Counted from the stretch's first letter, positions 1-8,348 are shown. The stretch is 64,000 nt of DNA from Eubacterium sp. (GCA_017477505.1 JAFUVQ010000005.1:38984-102983), one strand, 5' to 3'. A program made the numbers and translations. Notes: generated by a model not told the origin, from the letters alone.

Positions 1-2
1 TA

Positions 3-638
3 ATCAGTATCCTTGCAATGCGGTGGGTACCGGTAGCGATAATCGGCGTATTTGCATTTATCTTTGTACTGCTTTCGGATATTCCTTTTGGAAATGTATT
101 TAAGGCGGCTTTCTGGATATATCTCTTTTTCTTCTGTATATCCATGCTGACCATAATCTTTCTGGGCTGGCAGTCGGCAGTGATGCTTATGATAAGGCTC
201 TTCGGCATTACCATAGTGACTGAAATAGTAATTATGTCAACCAGACCTGACGACCTTCTGTCAGGCTTTTCTCAGGGCTTCAGGATGCCGGAAGAAATGT
301 CCATGATGTGGATGCTGAACTTCTCATTTCTCCCTGTATTTGGAAATGAAATGCGTGTGCTCCGCGACACCATGGCAGCAAGAGGCCATGATAACGTTGA
401 GGGAAAGCTTTTTGAGAGGATTATGTTCAATACGCCGCTTGTTTCTTCGGTTCTGAGGCGTTCAAAGAGGAAAACAGCCTCTATAAGTGATGCGATGCGC
501 CTTAAATGTTACGATAAGGATTCCAACAGGATAGTAATGAAGCCGCTGAAATTTACGGCGCTTGACAGAAATGCACTGATCATAATGATAGTGGTTATTG
601 CCGCAGTAGTGGTGATGCAGTTTGTTGTGAAACTTTAG
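3..638 (+). CDS. Energy-coupling factor transporter T protein (EcfT/CbiQ family), 5'-truncated
   Basis: Integral-membrane T component of an ECF vitamin/metal importer, which couples two ATPases to a substrate-binding S protein. The frame is open from base 3. The first ATG (base 18) lies inside a hydrophobic run and has no ribosome binding site, so the gene begins upstream of the window. Several hydrophobic segments lie within the first ~75 residues after that ATG. The conserved cytoplasmic coupling motif Ala-Arg-Gly is seen as AARGH (~residues 120-124). The second coupling helix reads DAMRLKCY, where the usual Ala-x-x-Arg-Gly is degenerate. The C-terminus is a final membrane helix. It sits just upstream of truA, the usual clostridial order (ecfA1-ecfA2-ecfT-truA), so the ATPase genes are expected just off the left edge. 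Confidence 0.85.
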   Translation: MSILAMRWVPVAIIGVFAFIFVLLSDIPFGNVFKAAFWIYLFFFCISMLTIIFLGWQSAVMLMIRLFGITIVTEIVIMSTRPDDLLSGFSQGFRMPEEMSMMWMLNFSFLPVFGNEMRVLRDTMAARGHDNVEGKLFERIMFNTPLVSSVLRRSKRKTASISDAMRLKCYDKDSNRIVMKPLKFTALDRNALIIMIVVIAAVVVMQFVVKL

Positions 639-697
639 ATAATATATCCGACAGGTCCCCGGCGCCTGTCATACAGTCGGAAACGGAATATCGACAA

Positions 698-1444
698 ATG
701 AAAAGAATTAAACTGATAGTTGCATATGATGGCACAAATTACTGTGGGTGGCAGGTGCAGGACAACGGAATTACCATAGAAGGTGTTCTGAACAGGGAAC
801 TTTCATCGCTGCTGGGCTGTGAAACCGAAGTTATCGGTGCCAGCAGAACTGATTCAGGGGTGCATGCACTTGGAAATGTTTGTATCTTTGATACAGAAAG
901 CAGGATACCGCCCGAAAAATATGCATATGCACTGAACGCGAGACTTCCCGAAGATATAAGGATAGTCGATTCCTGTGAGGTTGAACCGGATTTTCATCCG
1001 AGGTACAGGGATTCCATTAAAACATATGAATATAAGATTTGGAATGACCGGTTTATGAATCCGGTCATGCGATTATATACCAAGTTCTGTTATTATGATC
1101 TTGACGTGGATGCCATGGAGAGAGCAGGACAGTATCTGGTCGGAGAACATGATTTTAAGAGCTTCTGCTCTGCCGGAAGTCAGGTGTCGACCACAGTAAG
1201 AAAGATAAAGAGCCTTTCCGTAAAACGTGATGAGAGAGAACCGAGGCTGATAACCATACGTGTCAGCGGCTACGGTTTCCTTTACAATATGGTCCGCATC
1301 ATCGCCGGAACACTTATGGAAGTGGGAGCCGGCCAACGGGAAGAAAAGGATGTAGAGAGGATCCTTGCCGCCTGCGACAGAACAGTAGCAGGCAAAAGGG
1401 CAGAGGCAGAAGGACTGACATTGGTCGGGATTGAGTATCTGTAG
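698..1444 (+). CDS. truA: tRNA pseudouridine synthase A
   Basis: Cytosolic enzyme converting uridine to pseudouridine at positions 38-40 of the tRNA anticodon arm. The 248 aa length is normal for the family. The catalytic motif GASRTDSGVHALG (~residues 47-59) holds the invariant Asp52, and the N-terminal DGTNYCGWQ motif is intact. The gene follows ecfT after a 59-bp gap that contains a small GACAGG/CCTGTC hairpin without a T-run. The Shine-Dalgarno sequence is weak, so translation may depend on readthrough from the ecf operon. No unusual residues were seen. Confidence 0.97.
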   Translation: MKRIKLIVAYDGTNYCGWQVQDNGITIEGVLNRELSSLLGCETEVIGASRTDSGVHALGNVCIFDTESRIPPEKYAYALNARLPEDIRIVDSCEVEPDFHPRYRDSIKTYEYKIWNDRFMNPVMRLYTKFCYYDLDVDAMERAGQYLVGEHDFKSFCSAGSQVSTTVRKIKSLSVKRDEREPRLITIRVSGYGFLYNMVRIIAGTLMEVGAGQREEKDVERILAACDRTVAGKRAEAEGLTLVGIEYL

Positions 1445-1465
1445 ATTTACCACAGGAGGTGCAGG

Positions 1466-2641
1466 ATGAAAACAAGCACGGAGAACAACACTTTGACAAT
1501 ATACCTTGAAGGACGTATTGATACGAATAATGCGGCGGAGGTAGAGAATGAGATTATGGAAGCCGTCGGGGCAAATGCTGACGGGAATCTAGTTATAGAT
1601 GCGGAACATCTGGAATATATCTCTTCGGCAGGCTTGCGCGTACTGATGAAGCTGCGTAAAAGCGCAGGAAAATCGCTGCCTATCATCAATGTATCCTCTG
1701 AGGTTTATGAGATTCTCAATGTGACCGGTTTTACGGAGTTGCTTGAAGTGAAAAAGGCTCTTCGGAGCATTAATGTTGAGGGGCTTGAAGAAATCGGACG
1801 CGGCGCTACGTCACAGGTTTATCGTATTGACAGAGAAACGGTGCTGAAAGTTTTTAAGCCCAATACCAGTCTTGAAATTATCAATCAGGAAAATGAGCGT
1901 AGCCGAAATGCTTTCGTAAGTGGCATACCTACAGCCATTTCCTATGATATCGTGAAAGTAGGGGACTGCTATGGAACGGTGTACGAGCTTCTGGATGCGA
2001 AGGATTTCCTTAGTATCGTAGAAAATGATAAAGAGCATTTGAAGGAACATATCAGTAAATTTGCAAAAGCCACGCGGGAAATGAACCGGATTGAAGTGGA
2101 TCCTGCTAAATTTCCGCCAACCAAAGCGGGTTCACTTTATGTTTTACCGAGGCTGGAGGGCCTCTGCACGAAGGAGGAAATCGATAAGCTTAGGAAACTT
2201 TATGAAATTATTCCTGACAGAAATACATTTATTCATGGCGACTGTCATTTGGGTAATGTCATGATGCAGAACGACGAACTGGTTTTCATCGATCTGATGA
2301 CATGCGGAAGCGGTCATCCGGTGTTTGAAATGTCATCCATGTGTTCTGTTTACCACATGCCACCGAAATTTGGAAGTCGTGAGGCAAGTCCGCTCCTTCG
2401 AAATTTTACAGAAGAGGAATCTTCCGAAATCTGGAATATTTATCTGCGCAGCTATCTGGATACAGAGGATGAGGAATTACTGAATAAAGCTGAACGGCAG
2501 ATTACCGCCGTTGCATCTGCCAGGACACTTTTTGCTGCAGTATTCTTGCCGGGGCTGATTGCTCCGGAACGATTAGAAGAAATGAAGCGTACCGCTTTAG
2601 ATTATGTAGATGAGGGACTGGAGCCTTTAGTGTTTGACTAA
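1466..2641 (+). CDS. STAS domain fused to an aminoglycoside-phosphotransferase-like kinase
   Basis: Two-domain cytosolic protein of 391 aa. Residues ~1-100 form a STAS (anti-sigma-antagonist type) domain with the EGRIDTNNA strand/turn and the YISSAGLRVL motif, whose Ser53/Ser54 is the usual phosphorylation position. Residues ~108-390 are a kinase of the APH/choline-kinase type. They show a glycine-rich loop GRGATSQVYR, a Lys in VLKVFKP, the catalytic loop HGDCHLGN (Asp259) and the metal-binding Asp276 in FIDLMT. The start is well supported by AGGAGG seven bases upstream. It matches what I remember as the TIGR02172 paralogous family. The substrate is unknown. It could phosphorylate a small molecule or act in a partner-switch circuit; the STAS fusion favours signalling, but this is inference. 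Confidence 0.8.
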   Translation: MKTSTENNTLTIYLEGRIDTNNAAEVENEIMEAVGANADGNLVIDAEHLEYISSAGLRVLMKLRKSAGKSLPIINVSSEVYEILNVTGFTELLEVKKALRSINVEGLEEIGRGATSQVYRIDRETVLKVFKPNTSLEIINQENERSRNAFVSGIPTAISYDIVKVGDCYGTVYELLDAKDFLSIVENDKEHLKEHISKFAKATREMNRIEVDPAKFPPTKAGSLYVLPRLEGLCTKEEIDKLRKLYEIIPDRNTFIHGDCHLGNVMMQNDELVFIDLMTCGSGHPVFEMSSMCSVYHMPPKFGSREASPLLRNFTEEESSEIWNIYLRSYLDTEDEELLNKAERQITAVASARTLFAAVFLPGLIAPERLEEMKRTALDYVDEGLEPLVFD

Positions 2642-2656
2642 TACAGGAGAATAACC

Positions 2657-2719
2657 GTGCCGAAGGATGTAAATGAGCCTAAGCCGGCTAAAGGGCAGGA
2701 GATAGTGCCCGGAAAGTAG
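2657..2719 (+). CDS. Possible 20-codon leader ORF before the MoxR gene
   Basis: A GTG start preceded by AGGAG at 7-nt spacing opens a 20-codon lysine/proline-rich frame (starts MPKDVNEPKP) that stops 8 bp before the MoxR ATG. The MoxR gene itself has only a distant GGAAAG, so this short frame could deliver ribosomes to it. It has no recognisable domain. It may equally be chance or the decayed 5' end of a longer MoxR reading frame. Confidence 0.22.
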   Translation: MPKDVNEPKPAKGQEIVPGK

Positions 2720-2727
2720 TAATTGAA

Positions 2728-3654
2728 ATGCAGGAAAAGATTGTATTATTAAAAGAGAATATAACTAAAAGATTTATAGGTAAGGATGAGGTTGTCCATA
2801 ACCTTATGGTCGCTCTCCTTGCCGGCGGTCATGTGCTTATAGAAGATGTTCCGGGAGTTGGTAAGACAACTCTGGCGAAGGCTCTTGCCATGTCAGTTAA
2901 GGCTGATTTTGCCAGAATTCAGTTTACGCCGGATACACTTCCCACGGACGTTACAGGCACATCCATTTTCGATAAAGAAAGATCGGAGTTCCGGGTAGTA
3001 AAGGGGCCTATAGTAAATGATATTATTCTCGCTGATGAGATAAACCGTACATCCCCCAGGACTCAGTCAGCTCTTCTCGAGGCTATGGAGGAGAGACAGG
3101 TCACTATAGACGGGAAGACATTTAAGCTTTCTGAGATATTCATGGTGATCGCAACCCAGAATCCTTCGGAACAGATAGGTACTTATCCGCTTCCGGAAGC
3201 TGAGTTGGACCGATTCATGATGATGCAGAGCATAGGTTATCCCGACAAGGCTATGCAGCAGAAAATGGCAAAAAGCTTTCTTACGGGAGAATTTGAGCAG
3301 GCTACTGAACCTGTCCTCACCGTAGAAGATATTATGGAAATGAAAAAGGCTGTCAAAAATGTCATTATAAAGGACGAGATGATCGACTATGCCCTTAAGA
3401 TAGTTGATGATACAAGGCGTATCGAAGAACTGGAATACGGACTCAGTCCCCGTGCGGGACTTGATCTTCTGGCGGCATCCCGCGCAAATGCATTTGTCGA
3501 AGGAAGGGACTACGTGATTCCGGAAGATATCATCCGAATGGCAGGAGTTACGCTGCCTCACAGACTTGTCCTTACCGCAAAAGCACACATGAATAAGTAT
3601 ACGGGACAGCAGCTTATCACAAGAGTGGTAGATTCCATCAAACGACCTGAATAA
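2728..3654 (+). CDS. MoxR-family AAA+ ATPase
   Basis: Cytosolic AAA+ chaperone-like ATPase (308 aa), usually working with a DUF58 protein and membrane partners on assembly or activation of extracytoplasmic or metal-containing proteins. Walker A is GVGKTT (43-48) and Walker B is IILADEINR (99-107). Sensor 1 lies in ATQNPSEQ, followed by the family-typical PLPEAELDRFMM. The C-terminal lid is present, so the protein is complete. It is followed by DUF58 and transglutaminase genes, the standard three-gene MoxR-DUF58-TGase arrangement of Firmicutes. The client is not evident from sequence. Confidence 0.93.
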   Translation: MQEKIVLLKENITKRFIGKDEVVHNLMVALLAGGHVLIEDVPGVGKTTLAKALAMSVKADFARIQFTPDTLPTDVTGTSIFDKERSEFRVVKGPIVNDIILADEINRTSPRTQSALLEAMEERQVTIDGKTFKLSEIFMVIATQNPSEQIGTYPLPEAELDRFMMMQSIGYPDKAMQQKMAKSFLTGEFEQATEPVLTVEDIMEMKKAVKNVIIKDEMIDYALKIVDDTRRIEELEYGLSPRAGLDLLAASRANAFVEGRDYVIPEDIIRMAGVTLPHRLVLTAKAHMNKYTGQQLITRVVDSIKRPE

Positions 3655-3665
3655 TTGACATATTA

Positions 3666-3756
3666 CGGATTTCAGGGTGAGTAGATTTAATCAGTAACGT
3701 GTATTAATATCGGAGTAATCCGGATTTCAGGGTGAGTAAATTATAAATCAGTAACG
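3666..3756 (+). repeat. Imperfect direct repeat in the MoxR-DUF58 gap
   Basis: The block CGGATTTCAGGGTGAGTA plus about 16 following bases ending in ATCAGTAACG occurs at 3666-3699 and again at 3721-3756. The second copy has a few inserted A/T bases. The copies fill most of the 111-bp gap between the MoxR and DUF58 genes. No terminator-like T-run accompanies them. Confidence 0.7.
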
Positions 3757-3765
3757 CAAAATAAA

Positions 3766-4803
3766 ATGAGAAGCAGAACAGTAAAAAGAATCATATATTT
3801 AGCAGTTCTCATTGCATCAGGAGTTCTGGTCAGCAATATAGGAGGCGCATTTTCTTACGCCTTCTTTTTTGCGGTGCTTCTTTATCCTGTTGCTGCAGTG
3901 CTGCAGATCATTTATACAAGAATTGCACTCAGAGTTTATCAGGAGGTTGACGGAAGGCTTCTTTATAAGGCGGCTCCTGTTACTTATCAGATAATGATCG
4001 AGAATAACTGGTTCATCCCTATATCGGGAGTGAAACTTTCCTACGATAAAGAGGTTTCCGGATTTGAAGATGATTATACCTATAGGGAATTCAGTCTTGC
4101 ACCGAGAGGACTTGAAAGCGTCAGTACCAGACTCACATGCCGCATGGCAGGGAATTTTGAGGCAGGAATCACGAGGATACATCTGCAGGACTGCTTCGGC
4201 ATAATTACATTTGATTATGATATTCCGACACCCCTCAGGGTGAGTGTTCTTCCTGTCATAACTGATATAGCGGTGAATGATATCAGCAGATTAAATACCT
4301 TGCAGCAGAGCGGTAAGGCAAGATTCAGAATGGAGCGGGAAGAGGAAAGTCTGGGGGATGAAACAAGACGCTATATAGAAGGTGACCGCCTCAGCACGGT
4401 TCATTGGAAGAATTATGCAAGGTCAGGGGAGCTTCGCATCAGGCTTCCGGAGAAACAGAATTCGGAAATGATGAGCATCGCCTGCATCACGGATGATACG
4501 TCAAAAGATATAAAAATCAGAGACTTCATGCTTGAATACATAGTCTCCATAGCAAACTGGTTCGCTGAGCAGAAGAAACCGGTGAGATTTGTATATTATA
4601 ATGCAGGCCCGAGAGAATGCCTGGTGGACGATTATGAAAGCTTCAAGGAGTTCTATCTTTCGGTGCTTCCGGAGATAGGCAGAGGCATGAAGGATGAGGA
4701 AGCTGCAGAAGTGAAGGATGAACTTTTGATGGAAACTATGAAATCACACGGAGTTTATTTCGCATTCAGCGAGGCGGCCGGAGAGTTGGCTAGATTAGGA
4801 TGA
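3766..4803 (+). CDS. DUF58 domain membrane protein
   Basis: Partner of the MoxR ATPase (345 aa). Two adjacent N-terminal hydrophobic helices (~residues 8-50) anchor the protein. The region after them is predicted to be extracytoplasmic or peripheral, followed by the DUF58 domain. The DUF58 signature YIEGDRLSTVHWKNYAR lies at ~residues 203-219, close to the family consensus G-D-x(5)-I-x-W-x-x-x-A-R. Its stop codon is 8 bp before the transglutaminase start, indicating co-transcription. The function of DUF58 (vWA-like) proteins is not established beyond association with MoxR. Confidence 0.88.
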   Translation: MRSRTVKRIIYLAVLIASGVLVSNIGGAFSYAFFFAVLLYPVAAVLQIIYTRIALRVYQEVDGRLLYKAAPVTYQIMIENNWFIPISGVKLSYDKEVSGFEDDYTYREFSLAPRGLESVSTRLTCRMAGNFEAGITRIHLQDCFGIITFDYDIPTPLRVSVLPVITDIAVNDISRLNTLQQSGKARFRMEREEESLGDETRRYIEGDRLSTVHWKNYARSGELRIRLPEKQNSEMMSIACITDDTSKDIKIRDFMLEYIVSIANWFAEQKKPVRFVYYNAGPRECLVDDYESFKEFYLSVLPEIGRGMKDEEAAEVKDELLMETMKSHGVYFAFSEAAGELARLG

Positions 4804-4811
4804 AATAATAA

Positions 4812-7031
4812 TTGGAAAGCAAAAGCAGAAAAACTGAATATTTCATGATGCTCCCGATATATCTGGCATTTGCGCTTCCGGTCTGCGGTATCCTTGAACG
4901 GAATGTTTCAAAGGATATCACGCCGGTCTTTTTCCTGTGCTATTTTTTGATAAATGTGATCATATCCGGCCTGGCACTCCTTTTTGAAAAGGAGAAATGG
5001 GACCTTCTTTTTTCGTCGGTCTTTACAGCAGTTCTGATGCTTATCTTCAGGGACAGGGTTCTTTCTGTAAATATGCTGGCTGCTTTAGGCGTGGCGCTTA
5101 TCATTTATATAATAAGAGATGAAAAACGTGCCCGGTTTGGATGGGGCATTGCCACGATTCTACTTCTGCTCCCCTGGATTTTCACGGATTACACGGGGAT
5201 GCCAAAGTACGTCGGCGTTTCATTTGCAATACTTACTGTCTTCTCGGCAGGCGTGCTTCTGAAGAGGAAGATGACTCATTATGTGGCGATTCTTATGCTT
5301 CTTGCGCTGGCTACGGTATTTATTCCCTCGAGCGAGGAACCTATGAAGTGGATATTTGTCAAAAAAGCCATACGCGGGGTGGCTGATTTCGCTGAAATGG
5401 CAGTTGATGAATTCGGCTATCTGGGCAGTTTCTTTTCGGGCGGCGGCGACGGCTATACGGGTTATTCCGATTCCGATATTCTGGGTAAGGGCGTGAAGAG
5501 CCGGAGCAGAGAAGACATACGTCTCACTACAAGGGATGAGTGGGGCAAGATATATCTTAAAGGCCGGAGCAATCTTGACATTTCGGCTAAGGGATTTACC
5601 GGTGAGGAAGCATTTCCGGACCCTTATAATGCATGGTTTGTTTCCTATGTAAATGCGCTTTATCACGCCGGTGTCGACAGGGAGACTGCAAAGTGCTTCT
5701 CTGAGGTGAGAAGTATGGAAATGGAATACAGGTATCTCAGAACAGACGACATTATCGCGCCTCTTAATATGCTGGTGGTAAATGAGGAGCTGAGGGGCGG
5801 CCTCGACCGCAAGATGGGAAAAGGTTTTAATTACAAGGTACAGTATATCCTGATTGATTATTCGAGTCCTTATCTGAGAGAGATTCTGGTTAATGCAAAC
5901 GCATATAAATACGAAGACTACGATGTAATAAGAAAATATGTAAAATCAATCTACAGCATAGATATTCTCAAGATTATTTCCAAGGAGAATTATAACAAAG
6001 TTGCCGGAAGGACGGATGAGTTTGGAAGATATCTGGATGCATCCATGGCTACCGTTAGGATGAAAGAGCTGGTTGCGGAGATTACTGATGGCTGTGACAG
6101 CGATTACGAGAAGGCTAAAGCCATCGAGGCATACCTCAGGCAGTATGAATATAGTACTGATACAGATCTTTCAGAAAGCAGCAATTATGTAGATTCATTC
6201 CTATTCGATACGAAGAAGGGCTACTGTGTTCATTTTTCATCATCCATGGTACTTATGATGAGACTTGCGGGGATTCCGGCAAGGTATTCAGTTGGTTATT
6301 ACCACGAGCTGGATGCGGGTGAGAAGAATAACTGGAACGTAACAGGCCGAAATGGTGGAGACTCAAGTGGGACAGGTCAAAGCTTCTGGGATGAGCCGAA
6401 CATAGATGCCGGTAAGACCGTACTCAGCAGTGAAGCTCACGCATGGCCGGAAGGTTATATCGAAGGTTTCGGATGGGTTCCATTTGAACCGACTGCATCT
6501 ATGGAAAGTGCAGAAGATTATGGCTGGGGAAGGAAGTTAAAGGAAAAGAAAGAAGAAACCGGGGACGAAGAAGAGCCTGAGAAGGAACCGGAAACAGCAA
6601 CCCCGATAGCAGCCGAAACTGATACTCCTGCAGCGGATAACATCGAAAATGAAAAAAGTTTTGACAGGGAAGGGCTGAAACGCTTCATATATTATATAGC
6701 AGCGATACTCATTTTCCTTTTAGTTTTGCTGATTCTGATAAAACTCATTTCTTATATCAGATACAGAATGCTCACTCCTGAGAAAAAACTTTCCTATAAT
6801 ATAAACCGTATCAGAAAGCTGATCGATGATAGGATTTTGAAGGGTGAGAAGACTGCATCCATCTATGACTATGCGGATGCCGTAGATGACAGCAAAAAGA
6901 GTGAGGAACTGAGACGACTCTTTGATGAGTATTACAGAGTCAGATTCAGAGGGGATGCTCCGGATGAAAAACTGGTGGAAAAATCCTATATGGTTTGGAA
7001 GTCTCTGAAAAAACGTAAAAATGGTTTATAA
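4812..7031 (+). CDS. Membrane transglutaminase-like protein with C-terminal DUF4129-like domain
   Basis: Large membrane protein (739 aa) of the transglutaminase/protease-like superfamily that ends MoxR-DUF58 operons. About six hydrophobic segments occupy the first ~165 residues, followed by an extracytoplasmic region. The transglutaminase core shows Cys472 in KKGYCVHFSSS, His543 in EAHAWPEGY, and an acidic position in WVPFEPT (Glu where Asp is commoner). A Glu/Pro/Thr-rich linker leads to another membrane helix (~620-645) and a short cytosolic tail resembling DUF4129. The TTG start at 4812 is preceded by AGGATGA. ATG codons further in (4845) have no better site. Function is likely processing or crosslinking at the cell surface, inferred from family only. 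Confidence 0.85.
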   Translation: MESKSRKTEYFMMLPIYLAFALPVCGILERNVSKDITPVFFLCYFLINVIISGLALLFEKEKWDLLFSSVFTAVLMLIFRDRVLSVNMLAALGVALIIYIIRDEKRARFGWGIATILLLLPWIFTDYTGMPKYVGVSFAILTVFSAGVLLKRKMTHYVAILMLLALATVFIPSSEEPMKWIFVKKAIRGVADFAEMAVDEFGYLGSFFSGGGDGYTGYSDSDILGKGVKSRSREDIRLTTRDEWGKIYLKGRSNLDISAKGFTGEEAFPDPYNAWFVSYVNALYHAGVDRETAKCFSEVRSMEMEYRYLRTDDIIAPLNMLVVNEELRGGLDRKMGKGFNYKVQYILIDYSSPYLREILVNANAYKYEDYDVIRKYVKSIYSIDILKIISKENYNKVAGRTDEFGRYLDASMATVRMKELVAEITDGCDSDYEKAKAIEAYLRQYEYSTDTDLSESSNYVDSFLFDTKKGYCVHFSSSMVLMMRLAGIPARYSVGYYHELDAGEKNNWNVTGRNGGDSSGTGQSFWDEPNIDAGKTVLSSEAHAWPEGYIEGFGWVPFEPTASMESAEDYGWGRKLKEKKEETGDEEEPEKEPETATPIAAETDTPAADNIENEKSFDREGLKRFIYYIAAILIFLLVLLILIKLISYIRYRMLTPEKKLSYNINRIRKLIDDRILKGEKTASIYDYADAVDDSKKSEELRRLFDEYYRVRFRGDAPDEKLVEKSYMVWKSLKKRKNGL

Positions 7032-7050
7032 AGTCTCTGAAAAAACGAAA
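6991..7050 (+). repeat. Tandem ~31-bp duplication across the transglutaminase stop codon
   Basis: AAGTCTCTGAAAAAACG is exactly repeated at 6999-7015 (inside the gene) and 7031-7047 (after its stop). Flanking TGGTTT and A-runs are also duplicated. The second copy lies just upstream of the rplM -35 box. It looks like a slippage-type duplication of the gene's 3' tail. Confidence 0.8.
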
Positions 7051-7058
7051 AAAAGGTA

Positions 7059-7087
7059 TTGACACACGGGGATGCGTGTTATAAAAT
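7059..7087 (+). promoter_or_regulatory. rplM-rpsI promoter
   Basis: A perfect -35 TTGACA (7059-7064), 17-bp spacer and -10 TAAAAT (7082-7087) lie immediately after the transglutaminase gene. This is strong sigma-A-type spacing and suits a ribosomal protein operon. Confidence 0.75.
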
Positions 7088-7228
7088 ATCAATCTGTGAC
7101 GGGTGAACTATGCCCCGGGTTCTCGGACATTTCCCGGAAGCGAAGACCCTTCGGCCTCCACAACCGAAGCAGCTCAACCGCACAGAGACAGTTGATTTTT
7201 GTTATAATTCATAAGGAGGAATACCACG
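7088..7228 (+). promoter_or_regulatory. Structured 5' leader of rplM (possible ribosomal-protein L13 leader)
   Basis: About 130 nt of untranslated leader separates the promoter from rplM. It can fold into several helices. One clear hairpin is CTTCGG (7149-7154) with CCGAAG (7164-7169), and GC-rich blocks around 7098-7138 (GGG/CCC and CCGGG/CCCGG) offer further pairing. Firmicute rplM operons are known to carry an autoregulatory L13 leader. I cannot confirm a family match without a covariance search. Short open frames across it look non-coding. Confidence 0.45.
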
Positions 7229-7663
7229 ATGAAGAGTTTTATGGCAAGTCCATCAAACATTGAAAGAAAGTGGTACGTAGTTGATGCTACGGGACATACA
7301 TTAGGACGCCTTTCAAGCGAGATCGCTAAGGTGCTCAGAGGAAAGAACAAGCCTACATTCACACCTCATATCGATACAGGTGATTATGTTGTAGTTATTA
7401 ATGCTGACAAGATCAAGGTTTCAGGTAAGAAGCTTGATGATAAGGTTTATTACTCACATTCAGATTATGTTGGCGGTTTCAAGTCTACAACTCTTAGAGA
7501 GAAGATGGCTAAGGAGCCAACCTTTGCTATCGAGCATGCAGTAAAGGGCATGCTTCCAAAGGGACCTCTTGGAAGACAGATGCTGAAGAAGCTTTTCGTT
7601 TATGCCGGACCTGAGCATAAGCAGCAGGCACAGAAGCCGGAAGCTCTCGAGATCAAGTATTAA
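7229..7663 (+). CDS. rplM: 50S ribosomal protein L13
   Basis: Structural protein of the large ribosomal subunit (144 aa, normal length). It has the typical N-terminus [20 protein letters not shown], a [16 protein letters not shown] segment and the late [16 protein letters not shown] motif. It is preceded by an optimal AAGGAGG site (TAAGGAGGAATACCACG then ATG). Codon use is strongly biased, as expected for high expression. It is co-transcribed with rpsI after a 15-bp gap. Confidence 0.99.
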   Translation: MKSFMASPSNIERKWYVVDATGHTLGRLSSEIAKVLRGKNKPTFTPHIDTGDYVVVINADKIKVSGKKLDDKVYYSHSDYVGGFKSTTLREKMAKEPTFAIEHAVKGMLPKGPLGRQMLKKLFVYAGPEHKQQAQKPEALEIKY

Positions 7664-7678
7664 TAGGAGGAAGCAGAG

Positions 7679-8077
7679 ATGGCAAAAGCTAGCAGATTTT
7701 ATGGAACAGGCAGAAGAAAGAGCAGTGTAGCTCGTGTATATATTAAGCCGGGTACAGGCAAGATAACAGTTAACAAGAAGGATCTTGATGATTACTTCGG
7801 ACTTGATACTCTTAAGGTTATCGTTAAGCAGCCTTTCGCAGTAACAGGTACAGAAGGCAAGTTCGACGTTATGGTTAACGTATACGGCGGCGGATTCACA
7901 GGTCAGGCTGGTGCCATAAGACATGGTATCGCTCGTGCACTTAATGAGGCAGATAAGGAAGCTTATCGTCCTGCACTTAAGAAGGCCGGATTCCTTACAA
8001 GAGATTCACGTATGAAGGAAAGAAAGAAGTACGGCTTAAAGGGCGCTCGTCGTGCACCACAGTTCTCAAAGAGATAA
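7679..8077 (+). CDS. rpsI: 30S ribosomal protein S9
   Basis: Structural protein of the small ribosomal subunit (132 aa). It begins with the [20 protein letters not shown] block and ends in the conserved basic tail [17 protein letters not shown], whose terminal Lys-Arg contacts P-site tRNA. An AGGAGG lies 8 nt before the ATG. It is the second and last gene of the rplM-rpsI operon and is followed by a strong terminator. Confidence 0.99.
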   Translation: MAKASRFYGTGRRKSSVARVYIKPGTGKITVNKKDLDDYFGLDTLKVIVKQPFAVTGTEGKFDVMVNVYGGGFTGQAGAIRHGIARALNEADKEAYRPALKKAGFLTRDSRMKERKKYGLKGARRAPQFSKR

Positions 8078-8122
8078 TCGGATCAAAGCGTATTTCACTT
8101 TGGGTTATATTACGATATATTA

Positions 8123-8152
8123 CACCTCAGGAATTATTCCTGAGGTGTTTTT
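8123..8152 (+). terminator. Rho-independent terminator of rplM-rpsI
   Basis: Perfect 11-bp stem CACCTCAGGAA / TTCCTGAGGTG with a 3-nt loop, followed by a run of T. Confidence 0.95.
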
Positions 8153-8219
8153 GATTGATGGGAAAATGCGGTTCCTGTTACATAAGGGGATACACAAGGT
8201 AATCAACCGCTGGATTTGA

Positions 8220-8348
8220 TGTTCTATGGTCATAATACATCAATTTCACCGGTTAATTATGATTTTTGGGTTAATATATGTCAATAGATATAGCAACTGT
8301 GTGAATTGGATTTTTAAAGCATGCATGTATAATTTTTACCATAGAACA
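8220..8348. repeat. 11-bp inverted repeat flanking the binding-protein promoter
   Basis: TGTTCTATGGT (8220-8230) and its exact complement ACCATAGAACA (8338-8348) lie 107 nt apart. They bracket the promoter of the 8383 gene; the right arm begins just after the -10 box. They could be operator half-sites joined by DNA looping or the base of a long RNA stem. The rest of the 8153-8382 gap holds only the promoter described separately. Confidence 0.6.
8281..8333 (+). promoter_or_regulatory. Promoter and candidate operator of the solute-binding lipoprotein gene
   Basis: TCAATAG (8281-8287), 15 bp, GAATTGGAT (8303-8311) containing the -35 TTGGAT, then a 16-bp spacer and -10 TATAAT (8328-8333). The same elements with identical 15-bp and 16-bp spacings precede the rhamnose/ABC operon at 10901-10953, on the far side of the AraC-type regulator gene. 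The conserved upstream block is therefore a candidate binding site for that regulator. Confidence 0.7.

Noticed and set aside
7072-7263. A 63-codon frame across the rplM leader
   Set aside because: It runs over the promoter -10, the structured leader and into rplM out of frame, with no ribosome site.
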